The notes under the pieces were generated by a model. It saw nothing but the letters and a program-made list of their open reading frames with translations, made no database searches and was not told the DNA's origin. Source: Lamprocystis purpurea (GTDB taxonomy: Bacteria > Pseudomonadota > Gammaproteobacteria > Chromatiales > Chromatiaceae). Taken from it: DNA of 12,412 nt. The position numbers and the translations under genes were made by a program. The stretch covers positions 1 through 12,412 of the forward strand of contig DYRB01000008.1 in assembly GCA_020718945.1 (NCBI GenBank), in the 5' to 3' direction. Of the stretch, positions 1 to 7,057 are shown in pieces (positions within the stretch are counted from its first letter, which is position 1; each line of letters begins with the position of its first letter).

Positions 1-740
1 TGCCAGGCGGCGACCACGTCCTCCGGGTTGTCCTCCCGGGCGGTGGCGTCGATCTGGTTGAGCACATAGAGGAACTTGCCCGAATCGGCGCGGTTCATGG
101 ACCCGCCCACCAGGTGCTGGAGGGTGTCGCGCATGGCCCCCGGTTCGGGGTGGCGGGCGTCGAAGAAGACCAGCACCAGGTCGGAGAGGTCGATGATCTG
201 GTCGACGATGCGCAGTGTGGCGTCGCGCTGGGCGTCGGCGTCGAATCCCGGGGAGTCGATCAGGATGCGCCCACGCAGCCGCTCGCTGGGGGAGACCTTG
301 AGCTGGAGGTAGGCGTCGATGCGCTCGCCCTCGCCCAGGGCGACGCCCTCCAGGTCCCGGGAGATCTGGTACAGGGGGAAGCGCGGGTCTGAGTTCAGGG
401 CCACCCCGGGCAGGGCGTGGCCGGTCTCGCCGTGGCTGTAGCAGATGACGGTGAAGCGGTCGTCCACCGCCTGGTTGCCCGTGCGTTGCAGGCTGTGGCC
501 GAGGAAGTGGTTGATGAAAGTGGACTTGCCCGCGGAGAAGGTGCCCAGGATGGAGATCAGGGGCCACCAGGGGATCTGGGTGGTGAAGGACTCCTCGCGG
601 GACAGCAACCCCATGCCATGGGCGACCCGGTCAAGGTCGCGGAAGCCCTTGACGGCGTCGAGCAGGACCGGGTTCTCCTGCGCCAGGTGGTCCTGCAACT
701 GCTTGAGGCGCTTCTCGATAATCTCTGCCGAAGGGCTCAT
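1..740 (-). CDS. Dynamin-family (dynamin-like) GTPase, N-terminal part
   Basis: The reverse strand is open from an ATG at 740 to the window edge, giving 246 residues that start MSPSAEIIEKRLKQLQ. The GTPase motifs are in order. The P-loop GTFSAGKST is at residues 66-74. The G3 motif DSPG is at 162-165, in LIDSPGFD. An NQID version of the G4 N/TKxD motif is at 228-231. The P-loop form and the helical lead-in of about 60 residues fit bacterial dynamin-like proteins, which couple GTP hydrolysis to membrane binding and remodelling. The stalk and membrane-binding parts would lie beyond the window, so the subfamily cannot be set. A Ras-like GTPase of another dynamin-related family is the alternative. 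The gene is divergent from the efflux genes and appears to have its own promoter (candidate -10 at 875-880). It is truncated only by the window edge; I see no frameshift. Confidence 0.88.
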   Translation of the reverse strand, partial: MSPSAEIIEKRLKQLQDHLAQENPVLLDAVKGFRDLDRVAHGMGLLSREESFTTQIPWWPLISILGTFSAGKSTFINHFLGHSLQRTGNQAVDDRFTVICYSHGETGHALPGVALNSDPRFPLYQISRDLEGVALGEGERIDAYLQLKVSPSERLRGRILIDSPGFDADAQRDATLRIVDQIIDLSDLVLVFFDARHPEPGAMRDTLQHLVGGSMNRADSGKFLYVLNQIDATAREDNPEDVVAAW

Positions 741-874
741 GGGTGTCCTCGCATGCCTGGCCTGGTTGGGGCCCTGGGGCGCCCCTGCCAGGCTGAGGGC
801 CGGGCCAAGGGCGGGGCTTTGGGTGGGGCTGGGGCTAGGGATCTGCGGCGACGGCGCCCCGGTCTGGCGCGGAT

Positions 875-880
875 GTTATA
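875..880 (-). promoter_or_regulatory. Candidate -10 element for the GTPase gene
   Basis: On the reverse strand this reads TATAAC, a five-of-six match to the sigma-70 -10 consensus in very GC-rich surroundings. It would start a transcript near 868, with a leader of about 128 bases before the ATG at 740. I see no convincing -35 hexamer at the usual spacing, so it may depend on an activator. Confidence 0.35.
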
Positions 881-923
881 CGGTTCCCCCCTGGGGCGGT
901 AGGGGTGGGGCGGTCCCCCTGGG
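881..923. repeat. Pair of direct repeats between divergent -10 elements
   Basis: CGGTTCCCCCCTGGG at 881-895 and CGGTCCCCCTGGG at 911-923 are near-identical direct repeats whose starts are 30 bp apart, about three helical turns. The first abuts the upstream edge of the leftward -10 and the second ends in the expected -35 zone of the rightward -10. That placement suits a shared operator. No regulator gene is visible in the window. Chance similarity in a C/G-rich tract remains possible. Confidence 0.3.
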
Positions 924-943
924 ATCTGGTCCGTCCACCTGCG

Positions 944-949
944 TATAAT
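944..949 (+). promoter_or_regulatory. Candidate rightward -10 element (TATAAT)
   Basis: A perfect TATAAT lies in an otherwise GC-dominated region, inside GCGTATAATCCC. No good -35 hexamer is found 16 to 18 bases upstream; the second direct repeat occupies that zone. A start near 956 would give either a leader of about 360 bases for the adaptor gene at 1317 or a short non-coding transcript. Confidence 0.35.
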
Positions 950-1003
950 CCCGCCCGAGTCAGGCGATCCGGGCCTTTTCAAGGGCTTGAGCGTCCCCGC
1001 CGG

Positions 1004-1039
1004 GCGCCCCGGGATGCCTCCCGCGGATTTCCCGGGCGC
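1004..1039 (+). other. Stem-loop in the efflux leader region
   Basis: The arms GCGCCCCGGGA (1004-1014) and TCCCGGGCGC (1030-1039) pair with one bulged C around a 15-base loop. No T-run follows, so it is not a typical intrinsic terminator. It could fold in a transcript starting at the TATAAT upstream. Its function is unknown. Confidence 0.35.
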
Positions 1040-1082
1040 GGTTCTAGGCGTCTGATTTAACTGTGGTATTCGTCAACCGGCC

Positions 1083-1111
1083 TTGTAATGTCGGGGGCGA
1101 TTGGCGATACT
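1083..1111 (+). promoter_or_regulatory. Possible sigma-70 promoter for the efflux genes
   Basis: TTGTAA (1083-1088) and GATACT (1106-1111) are separated by exactly 17 bases, and each matches the sigma-70 consensus at four of six positions. Transcription would start near 1118, giving a leader of about 200 bases before the ATG at 1317. The match is weak and not unique, so it is a candidate only. Confidence 0.3.
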
Positions 1112-1316
1112 GCCGCATTCTCGAAAAACGACAACAACCAAGCTAAAGAAACCGGGCCAGGCCAGGCCGGACCTGGCGGTGCCGCTGCCGCTGCCGCTGC
1201 TGCGGCCCAGGACCGCCCGGCCGACGGGTTGGATCTCTCCATCACCCATCCACCCCGACGGCGACCTGGTTCGGACGCATGTGTACACTGCGGACGCCTG
1301 TTTTGACTTACATCTG

Positions 1317-2519
1317 ATGCGGGTAACCAAGCTCATGGGAACGACCTTTGATCGTGCCTCCTTTGTCCCGGCGCTGTTGTGCGCCGTCGGCGTCGCCCTC
1401 GCCACCCCTGCGGCCCAGGCCCAGGGCGAGCCCTTCGTGGTCAAGGAGGCGTCCGGCTCGCCCACGGTGTCGGTGGGCGGCACCGTCATCCCTTACAAGG
1501 AGGTCACCCTGTCGGCCCAGTTGCCCGGGCGGGTCAGCTATCTGGCCGGCATCGAGGGCGATTCCTTTAAGGAAGGGGCCCTGATCGTGGCCCTGGATGA
1601 CCAGGAACTGCTCGCCAACCGCCGCGCCCTGCTGGCCCAGATGTCCAGTGCCGACGCCCAGTTGCGCAACGCCAGCGTGCAGTACAACCGGGAGATCTTC
1701 TCCCCGCGCTCGCGCACCCCCCCCGGCGGCATGGGCATCCCCAACCTGTTCGACCAGATGTTCACCAGGCCCATGGAGAGCATCACCGGCGAGCGCTCCC
1801 AGGGCGCCGAGCTGAACGCCGATCTGTACGCCTCCGGGACCCAGATCCATGAGGCCCGCAACGGCATACTGCGCCTCCAGGCCGAGCTCCAGGCCCTGGA
1901 CTCCAAGCTGCGCGACGCCCGCAGCATCGCGCCCTTCGATGGGGTGGTGGTGAAGAAGTTCGTGGAGGTCGGCGACACGGTCCAGCCCGGCCAGCCGATT
2001 TTGGCCTTTGCCGACATCGAGTACCTCCAGGTCGAGGTCGATGTCCCGGCGCGGCTGCGCCCTGGGCTGCGTGAGGGCATGATGCTCCAGGCCGAACTGG
2101 ACGTGAACCATCGGCGGGTGCCGGTGCGGGTGGCCCAGATCTTCCCCACGGCCGACCCCCAGCGCCACACCGTCAAGGTCAAGTTCGACCTGCCCCAGGG
2201 GGTGTCCGAGCCCGGCGCCTATTCCAAGGTCCTGGTGCCCGACTTCAATGCCCCGGAGCGGGCCAACCCGGTCATCCCGCTCTCGGCCGTGCGCTACAAC
2301 GGCAGCCTCCCCGGGGTCTATGTCATCGACGAGACCGGCAACGTCCAGTTGCGCCTGATCCGCGTCGGCGAGCCGCTCCCCAACGGCTTTGTCACCGTGC
2401 TGAGCGGTCTGCGCACCGGGGAGCGCGTCGTCAACGACCCCGGTCCCAACGTGACCCAGGGTTGGTCAGAGGGCGCGCCGCCGTCACCGCCCCAGTCGGG
2501 CCAGAAGTCGAATCGTTGA
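1317..2519 (+). CDS. RND efflux periplasmic adaptor (membrane fusion protein)
   Basis: This 400-residue protein would bridge the inner-membrane RND pump encoded next and an outer-membrane channel. Residues 1-35 are an export signal ending in an AQA site (ATPAAQA, then QGEP). The first half-lipoyl segment starts near residue 71 (GRVSYLAGIEGD), an alpha-hairpin follows, and the returning lipoyl half carries APFDGVVV at 205-212. Beta-barrel and membrane-proximal domains fill the rest (PLSAV, then GLRTGERVV near the end). Residues of about 129-152 form a Gly/Pro/Met-rich insertion (SPRSRTPPGGMGIPNLF) in the hairpin region, which is unusual. I chose the ATG at 1317 because it gives a clean signal peptide. 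The ATG at 1335 is equally possible, and the frame open back to 1101 adds only low-complexity sequence. No strong Shine-Dalgarno site precedes either start. The RND gene follows after 49 bases. No symbol is assigned because the substrate is unknown. Confidence 0.9.
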   Translation: MRVTKLMGTTFDRASFVPALLCAVGVALATPAAQAQGEPFVVKEASGSPTVSVGGTVIPYKEVTLSAQLPGRVSYLAGIEGDSFKEGALIVALDDQELLANRRALLAQMSSADAQLRNASVQYNREIFSPRSRTPPGGMGIPNLFDQMFTRPMESITGERSQGAELNADLYASGTQIHEARNGILRLQAELQALDSKLRDARSIAPFDGVVVKKFVEVGDTVQPGQPILAFADIEYLQVEVDVPARLRPGLREGMMLQAELDVNHRRVPVRVAQIFPTADPQRHTVKVKFDLPQGVSEPGAYSKVLVPDFNAPERANPVIPLSAVRYNGSLPGVYVIDETGNVQLRLIRVGEPLPNGFVTVLSGLRTGERVVNDPGPNVTQGWSEGAPPSPPQSGQKSNR

Positions 2520-2568
2520 TTGCGAGCCCCAGCGGCGCGCCGTACCCACCGGATCGGTCGATTGAACC

Positions 2569-5500
2569 ATGAGCCAAGACGACAGCCTGAACTCGCCCGG
2601 CGCTAACGCGCCCAAATACTCGGACGAGAACCTCGGCATCGCCGGGCGCACCGCGCGCTTCTTCATCCGCTCGCCGCTGTCGCCACTCTTCTATATGGCG
2701 ATGCTGATGATGGGGCTGCTCGGCCTGGTGGCCACGCCCCGCCAGGAGGACCCGCAGATCTCGGTCCCCATGGTGGACATCATGGTGATGTACCCGGGGG
2801 CCTCGGCACAGCAGGTCTCCAACCTGGCCATCCAGCCCCTGGAGCGGATGATCAGCGAGATCCCCGGGGTTAAGCACGTCTACTCCGCCTCCCAGCGCGG
2901 CCAGGGCATAGTCACGGTCCAGTTCGACGTGGGCGAGGACATGGGCCCGTCCCTGGTGAAGGTGAACGACAAGCTCTCCTCCAACATGGACAAGATCCCG
3001 CCCGGGGTCATGCCGCCCCTGGTCAAGAGCAAGGGCATCGACGACGTGCCCATAGTCACCCTGACCCTGTGGTCCAAGGACATGGACGGCGACGGCATGC
3101 CCGACGTGGACGACTCCCAACTGCGGCTGCTGGCCCAGGATGTGCTTCAGACCCTCAAGGAGGTCAAGGACACCGGCAATGCCTTCATCGTCGGTGGCCG
3201 GCGCGACCAGGTCACGGTGGACGTGATGCCCGAGCGCCTGGCCGGCTACGGCATCAGCCTGGATCAAGTGGCCCAGACCCTGCAAACCGCCAACGCCGAG
3301 ACCACCGCCGGCGGGGTGGAGTCGAGTGGGGCCCACTTCTCGGTCACCACCGGGTCCTTCCTCAAGGGGGTCGAACAGATCGGTCGCCTGGTGGTGGGGC
3401 AGCAGGGCGACACCCCCATCTATATCAGCGACGTGGCCATTATCAAACAGGGTCCTGAAGACGCCAAGGAACTGGTTGCCTTCTACACCGGGCCAGGCCA
3501 TGAGGCCAAAGACAAGGCGCGCGCCGACGGCGTCCCCGCTGTGACCATAGCCCTGGCCAAGAAGGAACTCACCAACGGCGTGACCGTGGCCAATGCCATC
3601 ATCGCCAAGGTGGAGGAGATGCGGGGGCCGCGCATCCCCAACAACATCGAGGTCAGCATCACCCGCAACTACGGCCAGAGCGCCGACGAGAAGGTCAGCG
3701 AGCTGATCTTCAAGCTGTTCGTCGCCACCGGCTGGGTCTTCCTGCTGGTCTGGGCGGCCTTCCGGGCCCTGCGCCCGGCCATAGTGGTCATGCTGGTCAT
3801 CCCGGTGGTCCTGCTCATGACCATATTCGTCGCCTGGGTCGCCAAGTTCACCATCGACCGGGTCAGCCTGTTCGCCCTGATCTTCTCCATCGGTATCCTG
3901 GTGGACGACGCCATAGTGGTGGTCGAGAACATCTACCGGCGCTGGCTGGAGGAGGGGCGCACCGACGACGAAACGGCAGTGGACGCCGTGCGCGAGGTGG
4001 GCAACCCGACCATCCTGGCGACCTTCACCGTGGTCGCGGCCCTGCTGCCCATGGGCTTCGTCAGCGGCATGATGGGCCCCTACATGGCCCCGATCCCGGC
4101 CCTGGGCTCAGTGGCCATGGCCATTTCGCTGTTCGCCGCCTTTGTCTTCACCCCCTACCTGGCCATATCGAAATGGCTGCGGCCCTCCATGCACTACCTG
4201 GAGACCGCCGAGAAGCGCGAGCACCACGAGGCGGAGAAGCTCGAAAAGGTCTTCCGCAACGTCCTGTCCCCCCTCATCGAGAGCTCGCGCAAGCGCTTCG
4301 TCTTCCGCGCCGTGCTCTGGGGGACCTTCGTCTTCACCCTGTCCTTCTTCTATTTCCAGTGGGTCCCGGTGAAGATGTTGCCCCTGGACAACAAGCCGGA
4401 ATTCTCGGTGGTCATCGACATGCCGGAGGGCACCGCCCTGCCGCTGACCGCTAACCTCGCCCACCGCATGGCCGAGAAGTTGCGGGCCATGCCCGAGGTC
4501 ACCGCCGTCCAGCTCTATGCCGGGACGGCGCGCCCCTTCGATTTCAACGGCATGGTGCGGCACTACTACCTACGCTCCGACCCCTGGCAGGGCGAGTTGC
4601 AGATCCAGTTGGTGGACAAGCACCATCGCAAGCGCAGCAGCCACGAGTTGGCGGTGGCCGCCCGGGACATGCTCAAGACCATCAGCGACGGGACCGGGGC
4701 CAGTATCTCGGTGGTGGAGATGCCCCCGGGGCCGCCGGTATTGCAGTCGGTCGTGGCCGAGATCCACGGACCCTCTCCGGAGGTCCGTCGCCAGTTCGCC
4801 CGCGACATGACGGCCCTGTTCGAGAAGGCCGAGAGCAACCGGGACGTGGACAACTACCTGCGCGACGCCTACGACTACTGGCGTTTCGACGTGGATACGG
4901 AAAAGGCGGTGCGCCGCGGCATCTCCGTGGACGCCATCAACCGCAACCTGGCCATGGCCCTGGGTGGCGCCCAGATGGGCGATGTAAAACAGGCCACCGG
5001 CCATGAGCCGGTCAAGATCGTCCTCCAGGTCCCCCTGGCGGAGCGCTCCCAGATCCAGCGCTTGGGCGATCTACCCATCCAGTCGCCGGCAGGCACTGCC
5101 GTGCCCCTGCGTGAGTTGGGGGTATTTCAGCGCGTCCAGGAGGAGGACATCATCTATCGCAAGGACCTGCGGGCCGTGGAATACGTGGTCGCAGACGTGG
5201 GGGGCACCCTGGCCGCCCCGGTCTACTCCATGATGCAGGTGCAAAATCAGATCGCGAGCACCGGCTACAAGGCCCCGGACGGGGTGGTCCCCGAAGGCTA
5301 TTGGCTGGGGCCCCCGCCCTCGGACCTGATGTCCTCCTGGGAGTGGGCCGGGGAGTGGACCGTCACCTTCGAGACCTTCAGGGACATGGGCGCGGCCTTC
5401 ATGGTGGCCCTGGTGCTGATCTATATCCTGGTGGTGTGGGAGTTCGGCAACTTCCGCATCCCCCTGGTGATCATGGCCCCCATACCGCTGACCCTGCTGG

Positions 5501-6870
5501 GCATAATCCCGGCCCACTTCCTCATGTTCCACCTGGGGCTGGGCGGGGAGTTCACGGCGACCTCCATGATCGGCTGGATAGCCCTGGCCGGCATCATTGT
5601 GCGCAACTCCATCCTGCTGGTGGACTTCGCCCTGCATGAGATCCAGAAGGGGGTGCCGGTCGCCGAGGCCATGATCCGCTCCTGCAAGACCAGGACCCGA
5701 CCCATCCTGATCACCGCCCTGGCCCTGGTGGCGGGTTCCAGCGTCATATTCACCGACCCGATCTTCCAGGGCATGGCCATATCGCTCGCCTCCGGGGTGC
5801 TGGTCTCCACCATCCTGACCCTGGTGGTCATACCCCTGGGTTGCGTGGCGGCGAGCAAGGATATGTGCGAGGTGGCGTCCGCCTCTGCGATGCCCGGCCA
5901 GGCCGTGCCCTGTATCTTCGAGGAGGCCGCCAAGGCCCAGAAGGCCAAGGTCCCAGGGCGCAAGTTCGGGCCCGTCCTGGGCTTCATCAGCGGCGTCGGC
6001 CAGGCCCTGGTGATGGTGCTCTATGCCATCCGTGGCATTGGCCTGCTCCTGCTCGATGTGATCAAGGGTTTCTTCGCCAAGAAGGCCAAGCCTGCCCCCA
6101 AGCCCCCGACCAAGTCGGCCCCGCGCCCGGCACCGGCGCCGTCGGCGGCCGGGGGTGGCGCACCGGCCACGGGCGGACAGGCCCCGCCTGCACCGGCAGC
6201 GGCCCTTGCCGCCTCAGCCGCGCCGGTCGCCGCAGCCCCCGTGGTGGTAACGCCTGTGGTCGCCGCCGCCCCTGTTGCCATGCCCCTTGCTGCCGCGCCT
6301 GCGACGGTGGAGCCGGTGCCGGAACCTGCCGCCGCGGCCTCTGCTGCGCCTGCGCCGGTCCAGGTCGCGCCGGTTCTGATCGAGCCGGAGCCTGCGCCTG
6401 CACCGGTCCAAGCGGCACCCGAGCCCGAACCGGCTGCACCCGCACCGGTCCAGGAGGCGCCAGCGGCCCAGGTCCAACCCGCGCCTGCCCCGGTTGCGGA
6501 GGCGATTGTTCCGGTCACCTATGCACCAGCACAGCCAGCGCCCAAGCCCGCCCCGGCAGCCAAGGCTGCGCCTGCCAAGACCAAGCCTGCGACCAAGGCA
6601 CCGGTACCCAAGCCGCCATCAGCCAAGCCGGCCCCAACTAAAGCGGCTTCGCCCTCGACGCCCCCGGCCCCGGCCGCTGCGAAGGCAGGCAATGGGGCCT
6701 CGGCCAAGGCGGCCAACGGCGCCTCGGCCAAGGCCCCTGTGACCGAGGCGGCCAAGTCCGAGCCAGCCAAGTCTGAGCCGGCGTCGCGCACCATCGGGAT
6801 GCAGAAGAAGGGTACCAGGCGCGGAATCCGGCTCAAGGTGGACGACGGCCCGGGCTCGGACTTCGAGTAA
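2569..6870 (+). CDS. RND efflux transporter permease (AcrB/HAE1-like) with long C-terminal extension
   Basis: This 1433-residue proton-driven pump is far longer than the family's usual 1020 to 1060. The first membrane helix lies near residues 38-56, followed by the first porter domain. TM4 carries the paired aspartates D446-D447 (GILVDDAIVVVENI), the proton-relay residues of the family. The second half repeats the porter and membrane parts. The TM10 motif GIIVRNSILLVDF has Arg1012 where AcrB has Lys940. The core ends near VVIPLG (1086-1091). The porter domain contains an acidic loop, DMDGDGMPDVDD, at 171-182. After the core come three cysteines (1092, 1100, 1115), an extra hydrophobic stretch at about 1135-1163, a Lys-rich patch and about 230 residues of Ala/Pro-rich sequence with APAPVQ and NGASAKA repeats. 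A basic end (MQKKGTRRGIRLKV) then an acidic end closes the protein. It pairs with the adaptor 49 bases upstream. Substrate is not predictable. Confidence 0.93.
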   Translation: MSQDDSLNSPGANAPKYSDENLGIAGRTARFFIRSPLSPLFYMAMLMMGLLGLVATPRQEDPQISVPMVDIMVMYPGASAQQVSNLAIQPLERMISEIPGVKHVYSASQRGQGIVTVQFDVGEDMGPSLVKVNDKLSSNMDKIPPGVMPPLVKSKGIDDVPIVTLTLWSKDMDGDGMPDVDDSQLRLLAQDVLQTLKEVKDTGNAFIVGGRRDQVTVDVMPERLAGYGISLDQVAQTLQTANAETTAGGVESSGAHFSVTTGSFLKGVEQIGRLVVGQQGDTPIYISDVAIIKQGPEDAKELVAFYTGPGHEAKDKARADGVPAVTIALAKKELTNGVTVANAIIAKVEEMRGPRIPNNIEVSITRNYGQSADEKVSELIFKLFVATGWVFLLVWAAFRALRPAIVVMLVIPVVLLMTIFVAWVAKFTIDRVSLFALIFSIGILVDDAIVVVENIYRRWLEEGRTDDETAVDAVREVGNPTILATFTVVAALLPMGFVSGMMGPYMAPIPALGSVAMAISLFAAFVFTPYLAISKWLRPSMHYLETAEKREHHEAEKLEKVFRNVLSPLIESSRKRFVFRAVLWGTFVFTLSFFYFQWVPVKMLPLDNKPEFSVVIDMPEGTALPLTANLAHRMAEKLRAMPEVTAVQLYAGTARPFDFNGMVRHYYLRSDPWQGELQIQLVDKHHRKRSSHELAVAARDMLKTISDGTGASISVVEMPPGPPVLQSVVAEIHGPSPEVRRQFARDMTALFEKAESNRDVDNYLRDAYDYWRFDVDTEKAVRRGISVDAINRNLAMALGGAQMGDVKQATGHEPVKIVLQVPLAERSQIQRLGDLPIQSPAGTAVPLRELGVFQRVQEEDIIYRKDLRAVEYVVADVGGTLAAPVYSMMQVQNQIASTGYKAPDGVVPEGYWLGPPPSDLMSSWEWAGEWTVTFETFRDMGAAFMVALVLIYILVVWEFGNFRIPLVIMAPIPLTLLGIIPAHFLMFHLGLGGEFTATSMIGWIALAGIIVRNSILLVDFALHEIQKGVPVAEAMIRSCKTRTRPILITALALVAGSSVIFTDPIFQGMAISLASGVLVSTILTLVVIPLGCVAASKDMCEVASASAMPGQAVPCIFEEAAKAQKAKVPGRKFGPVLGFISGVGQALVMVLYAIRGIGLLLLDVIKGFFAKKAKPAPKPPTKSAPRPAPAPSAAGGGAPATGGQAPPAPAAALAASAAPVAAAPVVVTPVVAAAPVAMPLAAAPATVEPVPEPAAAASAAPAPVQVAPVLIEPEPAPAPVQAAPEPEPAAPAPVQEAPAAQVQPAPAPVAEAIVPVTYAPAQPAPKPAPAAKAAPAKTKPATKAPVPKPPSAKPAPTKAASPSTPPAPAAAKAGNGASAKAANGASAKAPVTEAAKSEPAKSEPASRTIGMQKKGTRRGIRLKVDDGPGSDFE

Positions 6871-6880
6871 CCGAATGCGA

Positions 6881-6970
6881 GGCCCCGACCTCTGGATCGC
6901 GCGGCTTTGCCGCGTTGTCTTCGGCCGCGGCCCCGGGTTGAACCCGGGGGTCGCGGCTGTGGTCGGGACC
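6881..6970 (+). other. Nested intergenic inverted repeats (structured element)
   Basis: Starting ten bases after the RND stop codon, an outer arm GGCCCCGACC (6881-6890) pairs with GGTCGGGACC (6961-6970) with one mismatch. Enclosed are a hairpin CGCGGC-TTT-GCCGCG (about 6900-6914) and a longer one: GCCGCG (6924-6929) plus CCCCGGGT (6931-6938), a TGA loop, then ACCCGGGG (6942-6949) and CGCGGC (6952-6957). Together they form a compact two-hairpin fold closed by an outer stem. It could end or stabilise the RND transcript, or be a dispersed REP-like element. No T-run of note follows, so a classical intrinsic terminator is not supported. Confidence 0.5.
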
Positions 6971-7057
6971 CCGGACCCGGCCCCTTGCGTCGCAGGGGTC
7001 ACAGCGCCAGCGGCCCCCACCCTGGGCGGTTCCCGGCAAGTATCCACCCAGCGGATC

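Larger units (their letters stand above)
741..1316. other. Divergent intergenic region, no convincing gene
   Basis: This 576-base stretch lies between the leftward GTPase gene and the rightward efflux adaptor. I find no protein with a believable start, ribosome site and composition. It contains candidate -10 hexamers facing each way, two direct repeats, a cluster of G-runs, an inverted repeat GCCTGG/CCAGGC (755-760 with 788-793) in the leader of the GTPase gene, a stem-loop at 1004-1039, a possible -35/-10 pair at 1083-1111, a hairpin GCCAGG-ccgga-CCTGGC at 1161-1177, and a GCC/GCT tract at 1181-1205. The adaptor would have a leader of about 200 to 360 bases, depending on which promoter is used. 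Confidence 0.6.

Noticed and set aside
1088..1306. Open frame of 72 codons with an Ala run, upstream of the adaptor
   Set aside because: It has no ribosome site and no recognisable domain, and its Ala run is just the GCC/GCT tract read in one frame. I mention it only as a possible upstream reading frame.
1101..1316. Longer start for the adaptor, adding 72 residues
   Set aside because: The added part is low-complexity and basic, and it would bury a clear signal peptide in the middle of the protein.
1303..1331. TTGACT at 1303-1308 as a -35 element
   Set aside because: No -10 lies at the right spacing, and a start there would fall within or after the adaptor's ATG.
2431..3501. Long reverse-strand frame of 356 codons opposite the RND gene
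   Set aside because: Such frames are expected opposite GC-rich genes. Its protein is His/Gly/Asp-rich without a fold pattern and it overlaps a certain gene.
5841..6641. Frame of 266 codons overlapping the RND C-terminal region
   Set aside because: It is a Cys/Gly-rich frame-shifted reading of the Ala/Pro tail. The main RND frame is continuous there and has coherent repeats.
2569..6870. Fusion or frameshift creating the long RND protein
   Set aside because: The frame is continuous, and codon use and Ala/Pro bias change gradually without a join. The tail looks like a true extension and not a read-through into a separate gene.
6875..7057. Upstream start for the Gly/Pro-rich secreted protein
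   Set aside because: The extra 61 residues come from the nested inverted repeats, lack a signal peptide, and hide the good signal peptide that begins at 7058.
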